Source of the DNA: Altererythrobacter sp. BO-6
GTDB lineage: Bacteria; Pseudomonadota; Alphaproteobacteria; Sphingomonadales; Sphingomonadaceae
Direction of reading: 5' to 3'
DNA length: 64,000 bases
Assembly: GCF_011047315.1 (NCBI RefSeq)
Contig: NZ_CP049259.1
Location: forward strand, 1,860,001 to 1,924,000
Shown: positions 47,683 through 55,771 of the stretch, in pieces
How positions within the stretch are numbered: the first letter of the stretch is position 1
Layout: each line of letters opens with the position of its first letter
Position numbers and translations under genes: made by a program
The notes under the pieces: model-generated
The model's database searches: none
What the model was told of the DNA's origin: nothing
What the model saw: the letters and a program-made list of their open reading frames with translations, nothing else

Positions 47683-48746
47683 GCCGCCACCGCATATTCG
47701 ACGAGGTTGGTGTCGACATCGCCAAACAGTTTCGACAGCAGCAGCACGCGCTTCATCGCATGGCCGATGGCCAGTTCGTCGGTAATCCCCATGCCGCCAT
47801 GTAGTTGCACCGCTTCGCGCGCTACATGATCGACGTTCTCGGTTATATAGGCCTTCGCACCGGCTACATTGCGCTGCCAAGAGTCTACATCCGCTATATC
47901 TCCCAGCGCGGCGCGATAAAGCATGGAGCGGGCCTGTTCGATCCGCGCATAGCAATCGACCAGCCGGTGCTGCAGCGCCTGGAAGCTGCCGATCGGCACG
48001 CCGAACTGCTCGCGTTCCTTCACATAACGCAGCGTGTCATCCAGCAGCCGCTGGCCCAGCCCGACCAGCTCCGCCGCTGCGAGCAGGCGCGCTTCGGCGA
48101 CGATTTGTGTCAGTGAATCGCCTGAAATGTCGAGCTTTTCGCCCTTGACCCGGATCAGGCGCAGCTCGCCCGCCATGCTGCCATCGGCCAGGCGATAGGC
48201 GCGCACTTCCAGCCCCTCGGCGTTGCGCGGCACCAGGTAGAGCGTGGTCGCATCGCCATCGCGTGCGGACACTATGAATGCGTCAGCCAGCGCTGCGCCC
48301 AGCACAAAGGTCTTCTCGCCGGTGATGGCGCCGCCCTCAACGCGGGTCTGCTTCGCTTCGAGGCTGTAACGCTGGCTACGCTCCGCCCAGGCGAAAGACG
48401 TAAAGCTCGTACCCGACAGGACTGCCTCCAGCGCCTCTGCCGCGCCGCCGGCTGCCAGCAGCCGCGCGGGCAGCACGCCGTTTTCGAGCCAGGGATCGGG
48501 GGCATTGCCTCGCCCGATCGCTTCCGCGACCAGCGCCAGGTCGAGCGGAGATCCGCCCATGCCGCCCGCCTCTTCGCTGGCAGCGAGCGCGATCAGGCCG
48601 AGTTCCGCCAGTTGCTGCCATCGCGCAAGGTCATACCCGCCTTCGTGCAGGCGCAATTTGCGCCGCGCCTCGACATCGAGCGGCGCAGTGAACCGCTCGA
48701 CGGTAGAGCGGAACAGCTCCTGCTCTTCGGATAGGTCGAAGTTCAT
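47679..48746 (-). CDS. acyl-CoA dehydrogenase, short form
   Basis: A 355-residue acyl-CoA dehydrogenase starting MNFDLSEEQELFRSTVERF, with the C-terminal block QLHGGMGITDELAIGHAMKR, where the Glu of ITDE sits at the place of the catalytic base. The FAD-binding middle is shortened (IAGEKTFVLG-type region is GAITGEKTFVLGAALADAF). The short, low-similarity type recalls FadE28-like subunits that work as heteromers with a longer partner. ATG 48746 follows GAGGGGAG. It is coupled to the DUF35 gene and follows the P450 by 22 bases. Confidence 0.9.
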   Translation of the reverse strand: MNFDLSEEQELFRSTVERFTAPLDVEARRKLRLHEGGYDLARWQQLAELGLIALAASEEAGGMGGSPLDLALVAEAIGRGNAPDPWLENGVLPARLLAAGGAAEALEAVLSGTSFTSFAWAERSQRYSLEAKQTRVEGGAITGEKTFVLGAALADAFIVSARDGDATTLYLVPRNAEGLEVRAYRLADGSMAGELRLIRVKGEKLDISGDSLTQIVAEARLLAAAELVGLGQRLLDDTLRYVKEREQFGVPIGSFQALQHRLVDCYARIEQARSMLYRAALGDIADVDSWQRNVAGAKAYITENVDHVAREAVQLHGGMGITDELAIGHAMKRVLLLSKLFGDVDTNLVEYAVAA

Positions 48747-48752
48747 CGCGCT

Positions 48753-48776
48753 CCCCTCAACCGGCCCCTCAACCGG
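48753..48776. repeat. 12-bp perfect tandem duplication spanning the P450 stop
   Basis: CCCCTCAACCGG occurs twice in tandem. On the minus strand it duplicates the region holding the P450 stop and the ribosome-binding purines of the acyl-CoA dehydrogenase gene, giving it two GAGGGG copies. Confidence 0.7.
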
Positions 48777-50007
48777 CCCTCGTGTAAGTGATCGGCAGCC
48801 GCGTAACGCCGCGCAGCATGATGTTGGGCAGGATGCGGATCCCGTCCTCATCGGCCAGCTGGAAATTGTCGAGCCGCTCAAGCAATTCATCGAAGGCGAC
48901 GAACATTTCCTTGCGGCTCAGCATGTTGCCTACGCACATATGCGGCCCTTTGCCAAAGGCGAGGTGCGCGCGCGCATTCTGGCGATCGATCAGGAAGGCG
49001 TCCGGATTCTCGAACTTCGCCGGATCGCGGTTGGCCGCGGCATAGCGCACCTGCAGCATCGATCCCGCAGCGATCTTCTCGCCGCCGAGCTCAACATCCT
49101 GCTTCACCACCCGCCAGATGCCGGCGCTCGGCGATTCATAGCGCAGCATCTCTTCGACCATGTTCTGGATCAGCTTGGGGTCGCGCCCGCCCGCCGCTGC
49201 CTTGGCCTTCGCCATCTGGTCCGGGTTGCGGATCAGCTGCAGCAAACCCCCGGCGATGGTCGATGTCGTGGTCTCGTTCCCGGCGACCATGAATTGCTGC
49301 ATGATCGACATGATTTCCTCGTCGGTCAGCGGAGTTTCGCCTTCGACGCGGGCTTCGACGAGATCGGTCAGCAAGTCGTCACCGCCATTGGCGCGGCGAT
49401 CATCGATCAGGCCTTTCATATACTTCTGGTAATCGACGAAGCTGCGGACGCATTCGAGTTGCCGCTCGCGGTCGATCAGCTGGCTGAAACGATCGACTGC
49501 CGCATCGGACCAGTCCTTGACCTGCTTGGGATCGTTGTCGAGCCCGATCTGCTGGGCGATCATGGCGACGGGAAGGGGGATCGCGAAATCCTCGACGAAA
49601 TCGCCTTCGCCCTTGTCGGCCATCTTCTCGATCAGCTCGATTGCCTTCTTGCGCATATCGGCTTCGATCGCGTTCACGCGCGGGGCGGAGAAAGCGAGGT
49701 TCACCAGCTTGCGGTTGCGCGTGTGGATCGGATGGTCAGCCGTCAGCAGAGTAGGCGGATTGTCCCAGCCTTCCGCCAGGATCGCCTCGATCTCGTCATC
49801 GGTGGCGCCCATCAGCGCGGCGAAATCATTGGAATAGATTTCGGGCTTGGAAGTGACTTCCGAGACCAGGTCATAGGAATAGACGACCCACGCATTGGCG
49901 GCGGCCACGAACTCCAGCTTGATCCCGGCTTCATGCACCTGGCGATAGTAGTCGAACGGATCGACCAGTATTTCCGGCGCAAACAGATTGCCTGCAGGCT
50001 TGTTCAT
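48769..50007 (-). CDS. cytochrome P450 (412 residues)
   Basis: A soluble bacterial P450. The I-helix oxygen-activating motif is VAGNETTTST, ExxR is in EEMLRYESP, and the haem-ligand loop is FGKGPHMCVGNML, with Cys as fifth ligand. The layout and neighbours recall CYP125/CYP142-like terminal hydroxylases of sterol side chains, but the family number is not claimed. It heads an operon with an acyl-CoA dehydrogenase, DUF35 protein and Ltp-type thiolase. No ferredoxin gene is adjacent. Confidence 0.93.
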   Translation of the reverse strand: MNKPAGNLFAPEILVDPFDYYRQVHEAGIKLEFVAAANAWVVYSYDLVSEVTSKPEIYSNDFAALMGATDDEIEAILAEGWDNPPTLLTADHPIHTRNRKLVNLAFSAPRVNAIEADMRKKAIELIEKMADKGEGDFVEDFAIPLPVAMIAQQIGLDNDPKQVKDWSDAAVDRFSQLIDRERQLECVRSFVDYQKYMKGLIDDRRANGGDDLLTDLVEARVEGETPLTDEEIMSIMQQFMVAGNETTTSTIAGGLLQLIRNPDQMAKAKAAAGGRDPKLIQNMVEEMLRYESPSAGIWRVVKQDVELGGEKIAAGSMLQVRYAAANRDPAKFENPDAFLIDRQNARAHLAFGKGPHMCVGNMLSRKEMFVAFDELLERLDNFQLADEDGIRILPNIMLRGVTRLPITYTRAG

Positions 50008-50142
50008 CGATGCGGCTCCGACAGTGCTCTCATTACACCTCGCAGACTAGCGCCGCGGGCACGCTGCGCGCACTGCGTGAAAGTGTTAGGGAGCGACCCG
50101 AAAGGGCACGGCCAGCCTATCGAAAAGGCCAGCCTTGCGCCG

Positions 50143-50520
50143 TCAGCCGCCGCCGAATTCGCGCTGAAACTGGCCCATGTCGAAATAGTCGCGCCATTGG
50201 GCAATCTTGCCGTCGGAATCGATCTCGAACGTGCCCATCACCGGCAGCGCGGCGATGCGGCCGTCCTTGAGGTGGAACGCATCGGTCCTTTCCGTGAGCA
50301 CGACACCGTCATCCGCAGCGATCGCGTGGATTTGCCAGTCGCATGCCGCGACCGGCCCCATGAACCCGGCCACCGCCTCGCGCATCGCCGCGACGCCCTT
50401 GATCGGCTCCATCGGGATATTGTGCCACACCACCGTCGGCGCGCACATGGCATACATCGCTTCCATGTCCCCGCTGTTCCAGTGACCGACAAAGGTGGTG
50501 ACGGTTTCGATCGGGGTCAT
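50143..50520 (-). CDS. limonene-epoxide-hydrolase/SnoaL-type NTF2-fold protein
   Basis: A 125-residue protein: ETVTTFVGHWNSGDMEAMYAM, then VLTERTDAFHL, LPVMGTFEI and KIAQWRDYFD. The motif order with the Arg/Asp/Asp in ERTDAF and WRDYFD is that of the limonene-1,2-epoxide hydrolase group, so an epoxide hydrolase or isomerase function is plausible. It overlaps the stop of the upstream ThuA-like gene by four bases. Confidence 0.85.
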   Translation of the reverse strand: MTPIETVTTFVGHWNSGDMEAMYAMCAPTVVWHNIPMEPIKGVAAMREAVAGFMGPVAACDWQIHAIAADDGVVLTERTDAFHLKDGRIAALPVMGTFEIDSDGKIAQWRDYFDMGQFQREFGGG

Positions 50521-51332
50521 GGCGTATCTCCTGAAGTGAAGCGCAGCGCATTCACCAGCACGCGCTGCACATGGGGGTTGCTGTAGGTCTCAGGCCCGTC
50601 GCCGAACTGGCAGTAGACCAATGGCGCTTTGTCGACCTGCCGCCACCAGGCGACAAGGTTACTGCCTTCGGCATGCTCCCAGCCTTCGCGGCTGAACATG
50701 GCGCCCGCGACGGCGCTGGCTGCCGAGTAGAAATTGTCGCGGGTAAAATCGTGCCGGGCACGGATCAGCGGATGGACCGCGCTTTCGTCGATCTGGCAGA
50801 GATACAGTTCGTCGGTAACCGGGAAACTCTCGGGCAGACCTTCAGTAACGGGATGGCTCGCCACCACGCGCGCTTCGTAGCTGACATCGTGGCGATAGCC
50901 CGAATCCGGCACGGCCCGGCCCTGCCATTGCCCCGGCTGGTAAAAGAAGCGCCCGCCCAGCATCTCCGCCCACTCGGGCCATTCCGCCCAGCCGGCCAGC
51001 GCGTGGTGTATGGCGACAGCGCCTTTGCCGCTAGCGAAGCGACGCCGGACCGCGGCCTTGAAACCCTCGGACGGCGGGCGCGAGGTCACCGTGCCATCAC
51101 CGAAAGTGTAGCCGCCCATGTCGTAGAATAGCAGGGCATCGGCTTCCTCCGCCGCGCCCCCTGCAACCGCTTCTTCCGCATCCGGATGGATAAGGTGCTC
51201 GACGTCCCAAGTCACTTTGGCCAATCCGCCTAGCTCTCGCCCCAAAAACTGGATCAGCGCAGCGAAGGGCTCTTCCTCGTAAGGGTGCCCGCCGGACAGG
51301 ACGAGCAAGCTCCTTCGAGTGTCTTTGGTCAT
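50517..51332 (-). CDS. ThuA-like protein 2
   Basis: A 271-residue ThuA-like protein: LLVLSGGHPYEEEPFAALIQ, KGAVAIHHALAGWAEWPEW (turn with catalytic-site-like His) and PLVYCQFGDGPETYSNP. It is longer than the paralog at 44584 and differs much, so the two are not a recent duplication. It is tightly placed between an MDR reductase (one shared base) and an NTF2-fold gene (four-base overlap), again away from any sugar genes. Confidence 0.82.
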   Translation of the reverse strand: MTKDTRRSLLVLSGGHPYEEEPFAALIQFLGRELGGLAKVTWDVEHLIHPDAEEAVAGGAAEEADALLFYDMGGYTFGDGTVTSRPPSEGFKAAVRRRFASGKGAVAIHHALAGWAEWPEWAEMLGGRFFYQPGQWQGRAVPDSGYRHDVSYEARVVASHPVTEGLPESFPVTDELYLCQIDESAVHPLIRARHDFTRDNFYSAASAVAGAMFSREGWEHAEGSNLVAWWRQVDKAPLVYCQFGDGPETYSNPHVQRVLVNALRFTSGDTP

Positions 51333-52345
51333 CAGGCAATCTTCAGGATCATCTTGCCCTGGTTCGTCCCTGCGAACAGGCGCATGAAGCTGTCGAAGGT
51401 GTTCTCCAGCCCTTCATCGATATGCTCCTCGATGGTCAGCCTGCCCTCGGCCGCCCACTGGCCCATCTGCGCTGCCCCCTCGCCAAAGCGTTCGACATAG
51501 TCGGCCACCAGTAGCCCGCGGATCTGCGCGCGCTTGACGATCAGCTGCCACAGATTGCGGATCCCGCGCGGCTCGGTGTTGTATTCGCTGATCAGGCCGC
51601 ACAGCCCGACCCGGGCAAAAAGGTTGAGGTTCATCAGGCCGGCATCGAGGATGATCCCGCCGACATTCTCGAAGATCACATCGACGCCATTCGGCGCCGC
51701 TTCGGCAATCGCCTTGGTCAGGGCTGCCTCGTCCTTGCCCTTGTAATCGATCGCCGCGTCGAAGCCGTATTTGTCGATCAGCTTGGCGCATTTCTCCGGC
51801 CCGCCGGCGATGCCGACAGCACGGCAGCCCTTGATCTTCGCCAGCTGTCCCACGAGCGAGCCGACCGCGCCCGCCGCGCCGGTAACCAGCACGGTCTCGC
51901 CTGCCTTCGGCTCGCACACTTCGAGGAAGCCGAAATAGGCGGTCATGCCGACTGCGCCGAAGATCGAGAGGTAATTGGTTACGCTCGGCACCAGCGCAGG
52001 GTCGATCGGCTGGGTGAATCCGCCGGCCTGGCTGAGCGAGTAATCCTCCAGCGCGTGGAGGCCCATGACCCATTGGCCTTTTTCGAAGCCTGCGGCGCGG
52101 CTTTCCTCGACCACGCCGATGGTGCTGGCGCGCACCGGATCGCCAAGCGGGATCGGCGGCATGTAATTGCCCTCTGCATCCATCCAGCCGCGCATTGCCG
52201 GATCGAGCGAGGCGTAATGGTTGCGGATCAGGAACTGCCCTTCGGCAAGCTCCGGCGTTGGTTCCGTTACCAGCTCGAAATCCTCGCGCACGGGTGCGCC
52301 ATCGGGGCGGCGGCGTAGGAGGTAGCGCCTGTTCTGCGGCATCAT
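51332..52345 (-). CDS. NADP-dependent MDR reductase 1 (PTGR/CurA-like)
   Basis: A 337-residue zinc-free medium-chain reductase: RNHYASLDPAMRGWMDAEGN in the N-terminal domain, and the cofactor region VLVTGAAGAVGSLVGQLAKIKGC with GIAGGPEKC. This is the leukotriene B4 12-hydroxydehydrogenase/CurA-like group, which reduces alpha,beta-unsaturated carbonyls with NADPH. It is clearly related to the gene at 54649-55650, with the same GAAGAxGSxVGQLAKI and GIAGGPEKC blocks. Confidence 0.92.
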   Translation of the reverse strand: MMPQNRRYLLRRRPDGAPVREDFELVTEPTPELAEGQFLIRNHYASLDPAMRGWMDAEGNYMPPIPLGDPVRASTIGVVEESRAAGFEKGQWVMGLHALEDYSLSQAGGFTQPIDPALVPSVTNYLSIFGAVGMTAYFGFLEVCEPKAGETVLVTGAAGAVGSLVGQLAKIKGCRAVGIAGGPEKCAKLIDKYGFDAAIDYKGKDEAALTKAIAEAAPNGVDVIFENVGGIILDAGLMNLNLFARVGLCGLISEYNTEPRGIRNLWQLIVKRAQIRGLLVADYVERFGEGAAQMGQWAAEGRLTIEEHIDEGLENTFDSFMRLFAGTNQGKMILKIA

Positions 52346-52363
52346 CTGTTCCCTTGCTGCGCT

Positions 52364-54508
52364 TCAGGCGGCGGCGATCTTCACCGGAATGGCGCTTTGC
52401 AACGCCTGCCCGGTGATCGGATCGTAATCGACCTCGTCGCTGGTTAGTCGGTTGGTCGATCCACCCACTTCGCGCACATTGTGCTTGCCCGCTTCGCTGT
52501 CGCCAAAGGCATGTGCCATCGAAATGAGCCCGCGCCGCACCCGGTCACTGCCCTTGGCCACGCCATGGATCGACGCATGGGCAGAGGTGATCTCGATCAC
52601 ATCGCCATCCTTGATGCCATGCGCCGCCATGTCATCGGGGTGGATATAGGCGGGGTTGGTCGTGATCTTCTTGCCGAGGTTCTTCAGCGGCTGTCCGATC
52701 GAATTGAACCGCGCCTTCGACCGGCGCGAGATCAGGCGGAAATCGAACCCGGCTGCGCGCGCTGCGTCCGCGCCATATTTCTCCAGCTGTTTGGGCATGT
52801 CGCCAGCTGCCAGCTGGAAACGATAGGCCTTGTCGGGATCGGCGGGCTCGATAACCGGGTGGAGATCGTCATAGATCACTGCCGCGCCGCCCGCTTTGCG
52901 CGCATCCTCGCGCACCTTGCTGGGCGGGACAAGGCAGCCTGCCGTCATCAGGTCAAGGAATTGCTGCTTTGGTGGCGGGCTGTCGCCATCCATCGGCACC
53001 GCCCCCCCCGCCAGCTTCATCTGCAGGCCAAGGTTCTTGGCGAGGTGCCAGAACATTTCATATTCGTCGATCACGTCGCCGGGCGCTTCGGCCAGCGCCT
53101 CGGTGTAGCGGGCATAGGCCTTCTCGTGCCACCATTCGGAAAGGTTGGTGATGTCTTCGCGCTCGAGGCATTGCTTGGGCGCGAGCACGACATCGGCGCG
53201 CTTGGCGCTGGCGCTCATCCATGGGTCGACCTGGACGAAGAGTTCGAGATCGTCGAGCGCGCGGCGCATCTTCAGCTGGTTGGGAAAGCCGACTTCCGGA
53301 TTGCCGCCGACCGAGATCAGCGCGCGGATCTGGCCTTCGCCAGGGGTCAGGATTTCATCGGCCATCACATTGCACGGCATTTCCATGAACAGCTGGCCCA
53401 GCCCGCGGAAGCGGCTCTTGGCCATGCCAGGGGCGCCGAACATCGGCATGGGCGGTGCGACCTGGGCGCGCTTCTCGCCCATCTGGATGGTGTAGACCCC
53501 GGGCACGCCGCATTTCTCGCCCTCCTGCTTGAAGCGCGCGCAGATCGTGTTGAGGCAGGTGACGAGATATTCGGTCAGCGTGCCATTGCCGGCCATTTCC
53601 GGGCCGGTGCCGGTGACCGCGCAACCCTTCGATCCGCCCGCGAACATGCGCGCGGCGCGCACCAGTTCGTCCTTCTCCACCCCTGCGCGTTCGGCCGCGA
53701 CATCGGGCGAGAAGGCTTTTACCGCTTCGGCCAGCTCTTCGAACCCGTCGACATGGGCGGCCACGAAATTGCGATCATATAGCTCTTCGGAAATGATAAC
53801 GTTGAGCATTCCGGCGAGCAGTGCCGGATCCTCGCCCGGCTTCACCGGCAGGTATATATCCGCCAGCTGGCCGACTTCGGCCAGGCGCGGGTCGGCCACG
53901 ATCAGCTTCAGCCCTTCCTTCTTGCGGTCGCGAATACGCTTCGACGGGCTGAACGGCGGCACCCCGCCGACCGGCGAATAATGCGATACGATCGGGTTGT
54001 TGCCAATGAAGAAGGCGACATCGGCTTCGGAGAAGTTGTTCGCGCCGCCCATCCATTTGCCATATCGTGCGGTGGTGAACACCTTGGCCGGCTGGTCGAG
54101 CGTGACCGATGTGAAGAAATGCTTCGACCCCACCGCCTGGGCAAAGCTGTGGCTGGCAGCCCAGGCGGAAGAATTCTGGTACCCGCCCGACCCCATGAAA
54201 ACGGCCACGCTGTCAGGCCCGTATGTGTCGATGATGCGGCGCAATTCGGCCGAGACATGCGCCAGCGCTTCCATCATCGGCGTTTCGCGGAAATTGCCCT
54301 CCGCATCGCGCACCAGCGAATAGTGCAGGCGGTCTTCCGAATTGTGCGAATCCGGCAGTTCGCGGCCTTTCTTGCAGGTATAGCCGCCATATTCGGGATC
54401 GTCCGGATCGCCGCGCACGGCCTTCACCTTCCCGTCTTCGATATCGACCAGCATCGCGCAATTGGCGTGGCAGAAACGGCAGAAAGTCTTGTGCGTGTGG
54501 ATGCCCAT
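52364..54508 (-). CDS. molybdopterin (bis-MGD) oxidoreductase with 4Fe-4S site
   Basis: A 714-residue DMSO-reductase-superfamily enzyme. The N-terminal 4Fe-4S ligands are C-x2-C-x3-C in CRFCHANC and a fourth Cys in GGYTCKKG. The Mo region includes FMGSGGYQNSSAWA and FIGNNPIVSHYS, and the C-terminal molybdopterin-binding domain has NPAYIHPDDMAAHGIKDGD. No twin-arginine signal is present, so it is cytoplasmic. Substrate unknown; formate-type, nitrate-type and hydroxylase-type members share this plan. ATG 54508 is chosen from GAGAGG. mobA, needed for its cofactor, is 1.3 kb away. Confidence 0.9.
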   Translation of the reverse strand: MGIHTHKTFCRFCHANCAMLVDIEDGKVKAVRGDPDDPEYGGYTCKKGRELPDSHNSEDRLHYSLVRDAEGNFRETPMMEALAHVSAELRRIIDTYGPDSVAVFMGSGGYQNSSAWAASHSFAQAVGSKHFFTSVTLDQPAKVFTTARYGKWMGGANNFSEADVAFFIGNNPIVSHYSPVGGVPPFSPSKRIRDRKKEGLKLIVADPRLAEVGQLADIYLPVKPGEDPALLAGMLNVIISEELYDRNFVAAHVDGFEELAEAVKAFSPDVAAERAGVEKDELVRAARMFAGGSKGCAVTGTGPEMAGNGTLTEYLVTCLNTICARFKQEGEKCGVPGVYTIQMGEKRAQVAPPMPMFGAPGMAKSRFRGLGQLFMEMPCNVMADEILTPGEGQIRALISVGGNPEVGFPNQLKMRRALDDLELFVQVDPWMSASAKRADVVLAPKQCLEREDITNLSEWWHEKAYARYTEALAEAPGDVIDEYEMFWHLAKNLGLQMKLAGGAVPMDGDSPPPKQQFLDLMTAGCLVPPSKVREDARKAGGAAVIYDDLHPVIEPADPDKAYRFQLAAGDMPKQLEKYGADAARAAGFDFRLISRRSKARFNSIGQPLKNLGKKITTNPAYIHPDDMAAHGIKDGDVIEITSAHASIHGVAKGSDRVRRGLISMAHAFGDSEAGKHNVREVGGSTNRLTSDEVDYDPITGQALQSAIPVKIAAA

Positions 54509-54648
54509 GGCTGTCGTTCCTCTCAAATGAATTGTCCGTAGACTAGTCGCAGAGCTCCCTGCGCTCGACTGACACTTTTGCGCGTAGCGAGGAGGGGCTG
54601 TGCGCCGCATTAGGCTCGCGAGACGCAAGCAGCCCGGAGAGAGACATC

Positions 54649-55650
54649 ATGCCGACGACCACCCGCCAATGGCTCCTCAACGGTCATCCGCGTGGCCGCG
54701 GGATCGAAGACAGCGACTTCCGCCTGGCCGAGGTCGAGCTGGCCGATCCCGGCCCGGGCGAGATGCTGCTGGCCACCCGCTACCTCGGGTTCGATCCGGC
54801 GCAAAAGGGCTGGATGGAGAATATCGCGGACTATGTCGCGCCGATGGCGATCGGCGATGTGATGCGGGGCAGTGGCATTGCCGAAGTGATCGAAAGCAAC
54901 GGCGGGCGTTTCCAGAAGGGTGACTGGGTATTCGGCACCACCGGCTGGACCGAGCATTTCGTCAGCGACGGCAAGGATCTGACGAAGGTCGAGACCGAGC
55001 TGTCTCCCACCGCCGTCCTCTCCGTCCTCGGCACCACCGGCGTCACCGCCTATTGCGGGCTGTTCAAGGTGGGCAAGCCCGTGGCCGGCGACACCGTGCT
55101 GGTGTCGGGCGCGGCGGGCGCGACCGGTTCGGTCGTCGGGCAGCTGGCCAAGATCGCCGGGTGCCGCGCGGTCGGCATCGCGGGCGGGCCGGAGAAGTGC
55201 CGCTGGCTGGTCGAGGAAGCGGGTTATGACGCCGCGATCGATTACAAGGCAGGCGATGTAAAGGCGCAGATCAAGGAGCTTTGCCCGCGCGGGGTGGACG
55301 TGATCTTCGACAATGTCGGCGGCTCGATCCTCAATGACATGCTGGCCAATATCGCGACGGGCGCACGGGTGGTGATCTGCGGCGGGATCAGCCGCTACGA
55401 GACCGGCAATCTGCCTGCCGGTCCGCAAAACTATTTCAACCTGGTGTTCCGCCGCGCCAGCATGGCGGGATTTATCGTGCTCGACTGGGCCAGCGAATTC
55501 CCGCAGATCCGCAAGCGGCTCGAGGGCTTCGTCCAGGACGGCCGCCTGCGGTACCAGGAAGATATCCAGCACGGCTTTCAGAACGCACCCGATACGCTGA
55601 AGCGGCTATTCGTGGGCAAGAACCGCGGCAAGCAGATGCTGAAATTGTGA
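54649..55650 (+). CDS. NADP-dependent MDR reductase 2 (PTGR/CurA-like)
   Basis: A 333-residue paralog of the reductase at 51332: TRYLGFDPAQKGWMENIADY, LVSGAAGATGSVVGQLAKIAG and GIAGGPEKC. It carries a complete Rossmann domain and no zinc ligands. Probable role is reduction of an enone or enal with NADPH. GGAGAGAG precedes the ATG. Divergent from the molybdenum enzyme gene. Confidence 0.92.
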   Translation: MPTTTRQWLLNGHPRGRGIEDSDFRLAEVELADPGPGEMLLATRYLGFDPAQKGWMENIADYVAPMAIGDVMRGSGIAEVIESNGGRFQKGDWVFGTTGWTEHFVSDGKDLTKVETELSPTAVLSVLGTTGVTAYCGLFKVGKPVAGDTVLVSGAAGATGSVVGQLAKIAGCRAVGIAGGPEKCRWLVEEAGYDAAIDYKAGDVKAQIKELCPRGVDVIFDNVGGSILNDMLANIATGARVVICGGISRYETGNLPAGPQNYFNLVFRRASMAGFIVLDWASEFPQIRKRLEGFVQDGRLRYQEDIQHGFQNAPDTLKRLFVGKNRGKQMLKL

Positions 55651-55658
55651 TTGTTTTG

Positions 55659-55762
55659 CGCATCCGCGTCCGCGGATGCGTCCTCGGGGCAGCCCCTTCG
55701 CTGCGCTGCGGTGCCCCTGCGGGCGGGCGGTCGCCCTTGCGGTCGCTGTTGCGACCGTTTTC
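55659..55762 (+). repeat. dispersed multi-hairpin repeat, copy 4
   Basis: It begins with a 10-bp perfect hairpin (CGCATCCGCG-TC-CGCGGATGCG, 55659-55680) just after the MDR stop, which could end that transcript. It ends with the core double hairpin at 55717-55759, nearly identical to the reverse of 36631-36672. The 121-base gap is fully taken up by it. Confidence 0.8.
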
Positions 55763-55771
55763 AAGGAAAGG

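Noticed and set aside
48505..50586. A 693-codon plus-strand open frame over the P450 and neighbouring genes
   Set aside because: It is the antisense shadow of the P450, acyl-CoA dehydrogenase and NTF2-fold genes, with no recognisable motif.
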